Source of the DNA: Tubiluchus corallicola
Taxonomy: Eukaryota; Priapulida; Priapulimorpha; Priapulimorphida; Tubiluchidae
Assembly: GCA_030141605.1 (NCBI GenBank)
Contig: JAQGDQ010000691.1
Coordinates: 86,242 to 111,659, forward strand
Direction of reading: 5' to 3'
DNA: 25,418 nucleotides
Shown: positions 1 through 9,700 of the stretch, one piece after another
Numbering within the stretch: the first letter of the stretch is position 1
Layout: every line of letters begins with the position of its first letter
Translations under genes and position numbers: made by a program
The notes under the pieces: model-generated
Told to the model about the DNA's origin: nothing
Seen by the model: only the letters and a program-made list of their open reading frames with translations
Databases searched by the model: none

Positions 1-111
1 TAGCCTAAAAATCTGTATTTATTTAAAACACTAATTTTGTTAAAAATTAAACTTTGATAAGTCACAGGATCACTTATTTTGCAAAGCAGAACAAATGTTT
101 TTTTTCAAACA

Positions 112-1585
112 CAATCAATTAATTTCACTCCAGCAATACATATACAAACCATCAACATACAATATGATTATAAGAAAATATAGGTAAAAAACATTGATGC
201 AGCCGAATTAACCAAATAAAAGAGTTGCTGTATGATACCTTGAAAGCTGGGCTTGTTAGGGTGGCACGAATAGGTGAATGAAAGAATGGTTAGGGTTAGT
301 AGACATGATGGAATGGAAAAAATAGTAAGATTAGAGAGAGGAAGAAGGAAGGGAGGGGAGGATGAGTGAATGAAAGAATGGTTAGGGTTAGTAGACATGA
401 TGGAATGGAAAAAAATAGTAAGATTAGAGAGAGGAAGAAGGAAGGGAGGGGAGGATGAGTGAATGAAAGAATGGTTAGGGTTAGTAAACATGATGGAATG
501 GAAAAAATAGTAAGATCAGAAATAGGAAGAAGGAAGGGAGGGGAGGATGAGTGAATGAAAGAATGGTTAGGGTTAGTAGACATGATGGAATGGAAAAAAT
601 AGTAAGATTAGGGATAGGAAGAAGGAAGGGAGGGGAGGATGAGTGAATGAAAGAATGGTTAGGGTTAGTAAACATGATGGAATGGAAAAAATAGTAAGAT
701 TAGGGATAGGAAGAAGGAAGGGAGGGGAGGATGAGTGAATGAAAGAATGGTTAGGGTTAGTAGACATGATGGAATGGAAAAAATAGTAAGATTAGGGATA
801 GGAAGAAGGAAGGGAGGGGAGGATGAGTGAATGAAAGAATGGTTAGGGTTAGTAAACATGATGGATTGGAAAAACAGTAAGATTAGGAAGAAGGAAGGGA
901 GGGGAGGATGAGTGAATGAAAGAATGGTTAGGGTTAGTAGACATGATGGAATGGAAAAAATAGTAAGAAGGAAGGGAGGGGAGGATGAATGAATGAAAAA
1001 AGGTTAGGGTTAGTAAACATGATGGAATGGAAAAAATAGTAAGATTAGGGATAGGAAGAAGGAAGGGAGGGGAGGATGAGTGAATGAAAGAATGGTTAGG
1101 GTTAGTAGACATGATGGAATGGAAAAAAAATAGTAAGATTAGGGATAGGAAGAAGGAAGGGAGGGAAGGATGAGTGAATGAAAGAATGGTTAGGGTTAGT
1201 AAACATGATGGAATGGAAAAAATAGTAAGATTAGGGATAGGAAGAAGGAAGGGAGGGAAGGATGAGTGAATGAAAGAATGGTTAGGGTTAGTAGACATGA
1301 TGGAATGGAAAAAATAGTAAGATTAGAGATAGGAAGAAGGAAGGGAGGGGAGGATGAGTGAATGAAAGAATGGTTAGGGTTAGTAAACATGATGGAATGG
1401 AAAAAACAGTAAGATTAGGGATAGGAAGAAGGAAGGGAGGGGAGGATGAGTGAATGAAAGAATGGTTAGGGTCAGTAAACATGATGGAATGGAAAAAATA
1501 GTAAGATTAGAGAGAGGAAGAAGGAAGGGAGGGGTGGAAACGACCCCAGTGCATGTTTAAATTACATAGAGCTATATTAAAATAG
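112..1585 (-). mobile_element. Dispersed repeat, left copy, with internal minisatellite expansion
   Basis: Both flanks of the 92-bp array here match, in reverse complement, a single compact copy at 21916-22233. Shared blocks include the segment at 112-270 (atttcactccagcaatacat, then accaaataaaagagttgctg, then a block ending near aagctgggcttgttagg) and the far flank at 1545-1585 (tacatagagctatattaaaa). The low-coordinate end reads caatcaattaattt, the reverse complement of the attgattgattg-type tail of the other copy, so this copy lies in minus orientation and the tail looks like the simple-repeat 3' end of a retroposon. No coding capacity is visible. The family is unknown to me; a SINE or a LINE 3' fragment are both possible. 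It lies in the second intron of the malic enzyme gene. Confidence 0.65.
272..1535. repeat. 92-bp minisatellite, about 14 units, carrying telomere-like TTAGGGTTAG
   Basis: About 14 head-to-tail units of roughly 92 bp, each with gaatggttagggttagta, then catgatggaatggaaaaa, then a purine-rich stretch (gaagaaggaagggagggg). Units differ by point changes (agtagacatg versus agtaaacatg) and short deletions, for example the short units around 860-1010. Every full unit contains ttagggttag, close to the animal telomere motif, but only about 1.7 copies of it, so this is not an interstitial telomere. The open frames across it, with a repeated NPNHSFIHSSSPPFLLP-like motif, follow from the repeat and are not genes. 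Confidence 0.95.
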
Positions 1586-2981
1586 TAGAATATAAATAAT
1601 GGGATGCCACTTGCTTCACAGACTTGCTTCACAATAAATCGCATTACAGCTTTATTCAAAGGAGCTGTCAACGTTTGAAAGACAAAAGAACATGCAGACG
1701 TCAGTTGCCAGTGATGATACAAAAAATTGCTGAAGTTTAGCATATGCTCTTCACATATTTGTATATTCTTTACGCTGCTTTCAATTTTGAGATGGGTGGG
1801 TGGGATCAAACCTGTCACGTAAAATTAAAGCATAAGGTCCCAAGTTTGGTGAATTAAACCAGGGCACAAATGTTCTTTGTAAGACACACCCGATAGTCGT
1901 GCCACCTAAGGTTAGAAAGGTCAATATCGCAGTCCGTTTAACCTTTAAATTTTGATTAACTTAAAAAATGTCCTTTGCATACAGCAGAATTGGTCGTTTT
2001 CAATCAGTCATCTTCGCGAGTTTACAAAAAGAAGAGAAACAAGCAGAAAATCTGATGCGCTGAAGCTGTTAGTGTCATAACTTGTGTATTCTATGCAGCA
2101 TGTACTGCCTACAAAGATGCAAGCCAGTAGATAGTAGAACTTTTACAACCAGGATTTTAGTTTATAAAAAATATTGGTTGTCCCGCACTTAGCTTTTAAG
2201 AACCAGAAGAGTTTCCAAATTTAAGTACAAATGTGTAATTGAACATTGGTTAATATTGGAATGGCTAGAAATGGTTAGTGTAACATCATTGGTCAAATAA
2301 GTTAAAAAATTAAGTCAAATAATTCATCAGTGAAGACAAAGCAGATAATTCTTAAGACCTACATAATGACAAGGTGACAGTGGTGTAGCTGGAGATAGGG
2401 GGGATGGGATGCACCTTTCAGCCATATATGGACTTAGTGAGGTAAAAACCGAATCTTGAATTTTTTTATTTTCTTGTGTTTTTCTACTTTTTTCGACCAA
2501 CTTCGTATGAAAGCACCATCCCATGGTCCCAGCACCAAAATTGCAACACAAAATGACTATTAATTAATCCAGTACATCATTTTCACTTATGAATACAGAT
2601 GATTAGGCCTACAATATAAGACATTTCATTACACAAACTCTGAGGTGCAGTTGAGAAAAAATTCTGAGTGAAAAAAGCTTTCTGAGTGAATAAAGTCTAC
2701 CTTCAATGCAGAAGTCATTTCATCTGCAGTTTTATAAATAGAATCCATCCAGTTACCTTTCTGGAAAGTAAGCATGCAATTTTCAGCAAGAACCACATTC
2801 AGTAAAAATAATAAATCATAATCATAAGAAAAATCTGTACAAATTTCCAATTAGATCATCTGCATGGAAATCCCTTGTTTGCACAAACCAGATTTTACCC
2901 TCAACGTATGTCCAGATTTGTAGCTACTGACTTATTAGGTAACAATTTAACTTATTATGCGAAAAACGTTTCCTTACATAC
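1586..2981. other. Malic enzyme intron 2 remainder, no feature seen
   Basis: AT-rich sequence between the dispersed repeat and malic enzyme exon 2. I searched both strands for the expected next malic enzyme exon (a segment like RNEKLFYR directly after the YIYLSALQ end of exon 2) and did not see it, so the remaining exons should lie left of the window. Short open frames at 1507-1818, 2327-2551 and 2629-2850 (minus) resemble nothing I recognise. Confidence 0.5.
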
Positions 2982-3612
2982 CTGAAGAGCGCTGAGATAA
3001 ATATATCGCTGCAGATCCGTATCAAAACGATTAAACTCCACCATGATGCGAGCTGCCTGCTGATCCTGTGTGAAATAAGCGGGTGGCAGAAGACCGTGTA
3101 AACCCATCTGCTGACGTTCCTTCAATGTAAACGCCATGCCCTACAAGTGAAAATATTTTAGAAAACCTTGCACCCCTATGGATCTTAGTCCAATCTTGAA
3201 AAACTGAAATGACTATTTTCTTTTTCTGTATTTTTAAATGCTAGAATTTAAAAAGATCGTTTTTTGTTGCTGTATAAAAATTGCAGAAGAAAGTAACCTA
3301 GCCAAGTAGTAAAAATAACTGGTAATTACCAACCAACCGTCCAGGTTACAAAACCCCTATTATATAGCCAGGTTACAAATTGCGATTTTTTTCACTATTA
3401 CTACTGTACTAGTACTAGTCTTGGAAAAAACAGAACATTGAATACCTACGCTACAGTACAGGCAACAGTGCAAGGACCAAAACAACAACAAACTGAAGGT
3501 ATACCTTATTTGTGCGATTGTTTAGCAGCAATTGATTTCCTCGAATCTTAGGATCCGCTTTGTGACGAACTGCAACACCTCTTAAGATGCTACCCAACCT
3601 CCGAGAAGACAT
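2982..3612 (-). CDS. ME2: Mitochondrial NAD(P)-dependent malic enzyme, ME2-like, first two coding exons (partial)
   Basis: Malic enzyme oxidatively decarboxylates malate to pyruvate in the mitochondrial matrix, making NADH or NADPH. Exon 1 is 3505-3612 (ATG at 3612-3610, 36 codons, donor GTATAC at 3504-3499). Exon 2 is 2982-3140 (acceptor ending TTGTAG at 3141, 53 codons, donor GTATGT at 2981-2976). Both introns are phase 0. The N-terminus MSSRRLGSILRGVAVRHK is Arg-rich without acidic residues, like a mitochondrial presequence. Next come LLLNNRTNK and, across the junction, GMAFTLKERQQMGLHGLLPP, the malic enzyme N-terminal signature; the vertebrate mitochondrial enzyme has a very similar LNPRTNKGMAFTL-type stretch. 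Exon 2 ends with RYIYLSALQ. NAD-binding and catalytic parts are outside the window. ME2 rather than ME3 is a judgement from this stretch only. Confidence 0.9.
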
Positions 3613-4269
3613 GTTGTTGTGATAGTATTTTACGTAAACTTCTAAACAAAACTAAAAACTGAGATTTCTTCCTAATTTCCCGTGTACAACGTACAATAAA
3701 TTAGCTGCTAGATAGCTGGAAAAAATAAAATACCACGTCCTCGATAAAACACATAAAACACGCACAACAACCAAACCGGCGAACAATTAACATTCAGCAA
3801 TGAATGAATGAATGAGCTTCGCCAATTTTTCGGTGCCAGCTGCCTGCTGCTTCGTTAACAAAAACAAACGCTGATTGCATCTCTGAATTCTATTCACGTC
3901 GGTTTTCTTGCACATTACATTCGCCGTGTTAAAAGCATGGCACTGATGGTATGCACTGCAAGCTAACCATGAGCCTTTAATATGAATAAAGCACAGGACA
4001 TAATAAGCTCAGCGAGTTAGATATCTAAAAGCGATGGCAGATAAAGGCTAATGTTAACTTGCTCAGACTTGATGTTTTATATAAAGGAAATTACTTAGAT
4101 TAGTCAATTATGGCAGACAGTATGATCATGTGTAGTTCTTGTTATTATATGTAAAAATATGTCTATTACATGTATATCACTCGTTGATTTCATAAGGTTC
4201 AACACTGAAATTTATATGTATAAGACAAAAAATATTTCTGTCCTGTCTCTTTGTATCTCTAAACATAAA

Positions 4270-4464
4270 TTGCTATATAACAAGAACAAATGAGCTCCGA
4301 GTAAACCAATTGCAAGTCAGACGTGGCAAATCATTTCACTTCCAAATACTAGGCCAAAATTATGGAATACAATAACTAACGATACTAAACTTTCAAAATC
4401 AATATTCATCTTTAAAGTATTAAAATCTATGCAAAACATCTGTGAAAACATTAACGCTTTTTAG
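4270..4464 (+). pseudogene. Decayed non-LTR retrotransposon reverse transcriptase C-terminus
   Basis: From 4351 the plus strand reads RPKLWNTITNDTKLSKSIF, continues with IFKVLKSM and ends at TAG 4462-4464. This follows the C-terminal pattern of LINE reverse transcriptases (G-P-x-L-W-N-x-L-P, an S, then F-K-x-x-L-K). Just upstream, in another frame, NELRVNQLQVRRGKSFHF resembles the preceding part of the same region, so at least one frameshift separates them. No ATG or longer frame remains. It is a 5'-truncated, mutated relic. Which LINE clade it belongs to cannot be told from this length. Confidence 0.55.
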
Positions 4465-4639
4465 CTGCAGTTTGTGAGTTCATTCGCTGGCTCACTTCCT
4501 CCTAATTACGCGCTTTAATACTTAATACATTTGAATACATTGTAGCTATAAGCCTATAAGCACCAGTTACCACGCAATTAATAATTTTTATATATCTATG
4601 GTTTGATTAGTAAATGAGACAACTGCTTGGTAACGATGA

Positions 4640-4760
4640 TTTAGTTTTGGCGCAAAGGCTTTTCGTAACAGCCGCAGTTATGTTGTGACGTCTTTTCACC
4701 ACGGAAACCAAATATAAACAAACTTTTTGTAGGCAAGTCCACTGTCAAACTGGGTTATTG
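4640..4760 (+). promoter_or_regulatory. Candidate promoter-proximal cluster (E2F-like and CRE-like sites)
   Basis: TTTGGCGC (an E2F-type match) lies at 4646-4653 and TGACGTC (a CRE core) at 4686-4692, in otherwise AT-rich sequence between two divergent genes. That is suggestive of a promoter for the plus-strand TTLL gene, but short motifs occur by chance and no TATA box or initiator was identified. Confidence 0.2.
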
Positions 4761-5948
4761 TACGCTAATGTATCATTTTGAAAAAGATAATGATTATTAT
4801 TTTGTAAAGTTGTAACGACCAAAAGGAGTCGGGTCGTTAGCACATTTGAAAGTGTTTTTGTCAGGCAGATTTACAGGTGATAGTAATTTAACTGCTTTGC
4901 TTTTCCACATTATGTTAGATGAACACTATATAACAGAACTCGATTTTTCATTTTCAGCGACCAAGCTGGTTCTTTTCTCAATTTGTTGCGCTATTTTTCA
5001 ATAATTACACTAGTTAGTGTATTGGGATCTGTTAATTTTGTCAAAATTTTCTTATTGAGATGAGAGTCATAATTTGACACTCTACGCAATCTAGGTCCCT
5101 ATCACTATTTGATTTTAGCGGAATAGTCGTGTATTGGATATTATGGATCCTTCACATATTATACCAATCAGTGGATTATATGCCTATAACGTGTGAGATT
5201 CATTTGTGGTTACTACCTACTCACTAAATTATCTTGAAATAAGTTAATGTTATACAAGGTTTTAATTATCGTAATACCATTCAGTCATGAACGTACTTTA
5301 ACTTGAATGAATAATTAAATATCTACAGTTTGTAATCTGTACAGATCAACCACTTTTGTTTTTAATGTGTGCATCGTTATTATCATAATTAACCATCATC
5401 ATTATCTTCTTCATTATCATCACCATTATTGTTGATAAAACATACCTGTGTTTCTAATAAATGATGCAAGTTTTGCATTATAATGAAATTTTTATTTTCG
5501 TAGCCTGTGCATTAATGATGATGAGTTTAATTAACTTTAATAAACTCTTCACACCACGTTTTCACTGTTATGCTCCCAGACTATTTTTTAATGAGATTCA
5601 CTTGTAGTCTATCACAGGAGGTTGTTACCATTAAATGTTAGTTGAGGGGTGGGCTGGACGCAAGTTAAGTGCCCTTTTCCCATTGAGCTAACTGACCATA
5701 TCAAATGCTCTATCACTTGGCAAAAATCAATGGGTAATTATTGTATTGTTGCACTGAATTGTACTTACTGAGGCTTTGCTTTACCAATGTCTGTAGTAAA
5801 CACCAAGTCAAGTGAATGAACACGGAGAAAAAAGTGAGATTCATTCATTACCATTACTTGTTACATATCACATTTTCCATTACTTACTTTTAGACTGTAA
5901 TGGTGACTACACAATGAAAAAATTTTCTTTCATCTGCTTTGGTTAGAT

Positions 5949-6429
5949 CAGGGGTGTGCAAATTGCGGCCTGCCGAGAGAATTTGTGCGGCCGCGAACGG
6001 ATTAGTCAACCTTTTGAAAGTGCGGCCCGGGCGATTAATTGAGTGTATCCAGCTGAAGTCCGTGCCAGGATCCCAAAGATAGTGCGGGTAGTTTTTTCTA
6101 CTAGATCGGATGCCATTAACCCTTACAAGATGGTTGTAGCTTAATGTCACTGTACTACACAGACTGTGTGATACACATTACTAATATGCATTGCAATGAA
6201 ATTACCACTATCTGTCCTGGAAGTAGAAATATATGGTTTGTAATATAAATTTTAATAACTTCTAAAATACTTTCTTAAGTGTAGTAGTAATGATGTACGC
6301 AGGTCGGATGCAAAAAAATCTTTATTAAGCCTTTCTGTACTTGGCTCCTTGATGAAACTGCCTGTGGCCCGCAGGAATTGCGGGAAAGTTTAATGTGGCC
6401 CGGCTAGTCAGATAATTTGCACACCCCTG
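5949..6429. mobile_element. hAT-type MITE, copy 1
   Basis: A 481-bp element with terminal inverted repeats CAGGGGTGTGCAAA and TTTGCACACCCCTG. It is flanked by 8-bp target duplications that differ at one base (ggttagat at 5941-5948, gtttagat at 6430-6437). The 8-bp duplication and CAGGGGTG ends are typical of the hAT superfamily. There is no transposase; open frames inside are incidental. It is nearly the same sequence as the copy at 13642-14108. It lies upstream of the first TTLL coding exon. Confidence 0.85.
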
Positions 6430-6572
6430 GTTTAGATCATCTGTCACTGGATCTAGATCTAATTATGTTTTAAGTGGTTTCAGTGAACTGCAACTGTTTA
6501 GTTTGATCATCATCTACAAATAAAGGGTGAAATAGAAATTTCACTTTTTAGGTTTTGGACAAACAAGAAAAT

Positions 6573-6750
6573 ATGATGACAGTGGTGGACCCGATTCCGA
6601 ATAACTCACTAAACTCTAGCTCAGATTCGGACAGCGATGTGCCAAATTCTGCCATCAATTCTGCTACTCGTTTGGAACCTCAACTTACTTTGGTGGATGT
6701 TTTCTCACAAAGAGAGCTACCATCTCATGTCTTTGTGCCGCAGGAAGATG
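6573..6750 (+). CDS. TTLL6: TTLL exon with start codon
   Basis: The first in-frame methionines are ATGATG at 6573-6578. An in-frame TAG at 6549-6551, which also forms the acceptor AG (cttttta-g), closes the frame upstream, so the start is well defined. It encodes 59 residues, including an acidic SSSDSDSDVP run and LVDVFSQRELPSHVFVPQED, and ends on GATG before donor GTGAGT at 6751 (phase 1). Weak conservation is normal for the N-terminus of this family, so the link to the downstream TTL exons rests on phase and strand. An alternative is an exon of an unrelated plus-strand gene. Confidence 0.65.
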
Positions 6751-9700
6751 GTGAGTATCAAGTACATGCTGGTTTGAAGAGTGCATGACATTTTGTATTA
6801 ATGCATGACATCTATATATTAATATTCTTGGTATGTTATATATATATATAAGATTCGAGGCTACAGCCCGGACGACGTCACCATTTGCGGCGATCTATAC
6901 ATCAAACGAAAGGTCTCGATCTAGTGTCGTCTCATTGGGGGTTTATTTTTCGAATCGGGCCCACCGGGAGGAAGGGGGCGAAAAACCTCCAAAAATGGCC
7001 ATTTTTCGGCCGTTTTTTGCAAAAGTTATACGGCTGAGATGTGGAGAACGGGAATGGGCCGAGGGTGGTGCTGGCTATGGATAGATAGCCCGTTCAGCGA
7101 TTGGTGTCATATTTGGTATTAATTACTGCAAATTATTAACTGAACTAAATGTTCAAATTCTTTTCAATACGACTTTTTTTCAAATTTAAAGTTTATTTAC
7201 CTGTTAATTTGGAAATTTAACCAGATGTGTATAGACATTGCAAAAAACAATGAAATAGATACATGTAATGCATTCGTAACAAACTCTCGAATTACTAAGC
7301 AGCAATATAGGAATATTACGTTTTAATCGTAGCAGTATTGCTGTGATTTTTTTATATCAGAAATGCATGAAGAATTTGTACAATACAAGTCTTGTTAAAT
7401 AGCTTCATAATTTTGCTGTTTTTAACATGCATACAAGGTGTGCTATTTATGTAATACTTTGATACACAGATTTCCATGCATTAAAGTAGTGTATGAATAT
7501 TTATGCGGTCGCTCAGGAAACACTAAATCTGGTCAGCTTGTCTGAAGTGACTGCAACAGATGATGCTCAACCTGATGAAGTCTGGACAAAATGATTGTAT
7601 AATAATAAAATTAATAATAGTTTATATCAAGTTTTAAACTATTTTAACAGAATTGTGGCAGACATTAATCTGAATTTATGCAGGTTCAACCGAGCCTGAT
7701 TTTACGATGCAATAAGAACACTGCTTGATGTGCCAATAATTTCACTTGAGACTGTTACTTCAAATCGGAACATTCACGTGTTTTGCATGCTTCTATCTCC
7801 ACGTTGTCGCCCGTGCAAGTTCCTCTGTCACATTGTCGCATACGTTCTCGGAGTCCGCCTCCGCATGTTTGACTGCACGCTCCCCATGCACTCCATTCTG
7901 CCCATTCTGCAAGTATAATATGCAAGAATTGAAAATCCAGTTTCCATCAAGGCTGGTTTAGCCCGAGAATACTTTGACATTATGACATAATCAAAGAAAA
8001 ATAATACTGGTGCTACTGCTACTATGCATGCTAAATTAGTACATTTTACTTATAGTAGATGGGTTAACATGATAAAAGATGACCTGGCATTGTCCACTGG
8101 ACAATGACCTTTGGCCTGGAATATTTACAAATCGTTTGTGATATTAAGAGGCTCAGCAACGCATGAAAAGGTGGTCCAATGAATATTTCTAGACTAATGT
8201 GTCTTTTGTCTTCACATATTGTAAATGTAAGTTCTTAATACTCAGGTGTGTTTGTGGCAAACATCTTTTGAGGATGACAGCGGACAAAGAACTCAAATTA
8301 AAAGGTGTTGACTTTCATGTTGTGTGTCATTTATAATAGCAACTGCTTACTGCTTAGATCTGCTGTAATTAACAGCTGAAAAACCATAAATGCAGTTATG
8401 TTTATTGGTGGGTTTGCTTTACATTGAAATGTAAGACCTCAACAATACTGATCAGTCAAGAACTATAAATTATATTTTCCTTTTGTCGCTTATTGTACCG
8501 AGTACGCGATTGTAGCATTATGTGACCCATTTAGTTGTCAGTCTACTATACTAAAGTACTGAATTAGTCTATGCTGCCATCTACAGTCGTTGTTTTACTC
8601 TAATTATACAAAGTTGATCTAGAGACAGCATTGAGAAAGGATGCAAAATTTCTACTGTAAAATATCATATTGCTAACTTTATGACTGTTTGTTCAATTCT
8701 GTGATTGAGGTGAACATTGTTTACATTTTACAACAAAATGATTACAAATTTCTACACCTTTGTTTAGCAGTAAAAGGCGTAACAAGTGTATTTGAAAGTA
8801 TTTATTGGTGCTTTAACTCTAGTTTATTTTTTATTTCATGTGTTCTGTCACCTGCAGTTATGTCCTATTCATGTTTTTAAACATATAACTATTTTTACCT
8901 ATGTGTTTTAAGCTTACACGTACATGAGACTTACACGTTTTTATACATATATATGTGCTTCATGCACTTGTAGTGATGAAATAAATGTTGCAGATTTACC
9001 ATCACTGTTCCATTTTGCTAAGTTAAATCTAATACAAGCACCTAAAGTTAACTGAATGCATTGGTACAACATGAAGACTAATAGACAGTCTATATGAGAC
9101 ATGGCGTACTACTGCAATTGCACAACCTTTGCAGAGTGACATAGGCACTCTTCAGAATTAATGTATAATTTATTCATTGTAATCTGTTTCCATGGTTACA
9201 CTCACCTCCTTGGGCTCCAGCTGACTCCTCTTCAAATATAACCATTTCTGCTATATCTCCTTCCTTAATCTGCCATTTTTCTTCTTCTTCTTTTTCATCT
9301 GCCTCTGGTGAGTCAGCATCCGTTTCTTCTGTTGCAGAATTCTTAGCGTCTGCTGCAGCTTTGTCAAGAAGCTCTGCCTCGCCAGGATATTCTTCTTCGC
9401 GTAAAGAATCTGCAGGTAGTGCGTAGAACACGTCTTTGTCCTTGGCATTCTCTGGCTTATCTATTTGGCTAGCTCTTCTTTGCCTAGTTTCAGTTTTTGA
9501 CTTATCGGCTTCAATCTTTTCTCGTATCAATTCTTCTAAGTAATTATCTCTTATGGCAGTGTATGGATTTACTGGTGATTGATCTTTTACAGGTACTTTT
9601 TCCGTATCTGCCATCTCACTTTCCTTCGGTGTTTCTCTGCTTTGCAGTGTTTTCATCTTATTGCGATTATTTAGATCTTTTCCTTTGTTTTTCCGACCTT

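Larger units (their letters stand above)
3613..6551. other. Divergent spacer between malic enzyme and TTLL
   Basis: Contains the 5' flank of the malic enzyme gene (minus) and whatever untranslated leader the TTLL gene (plus) has. Seen inside it are a short (gaat)n run near 3801, a decayed LINE tail at 4270-4464 and a MITE at 5949-6429. Everything else is unremarkable AT-rich sequence. The TTLL transcription start could not be located; an AG acceptor at 6550-6551 suggests that at least one untranslated exon lies somewhere here. Confidence 0.5.

Noticed and set aside
272-1535. Interstitial telomere
   Set aside because: TTAGGGTTAG occurs only once per 92-bp unit, not as a telomeric run.
2327-2551. 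Minus-strand 74-codon frame in the malic enzyme intron
   Set aside because: No recognisable motif, no splice sites in phase with the malic enzyme exons.
4567-4635. GTTACC and GGTAAC half-sites as an X-box for the TTLL promoter
   Set aside because: The halves are more than 50 bp apart and not arranged as an X-box.
5890-6150. Minus-strand 86-codon frame
   Set aside because: Lies across the edge of the hAT-type MITE and has no transposase motif.
7493-7594. Short plus-strand frame (VAQETLNLVSLSEVTATDD, stop TGA) after an AG at 7514-7515, a possible TTLL alternative exon
   Set aside because: The phase from the first TTLL exon would read a stop within nine codons, so it cannot be joined in this frame.
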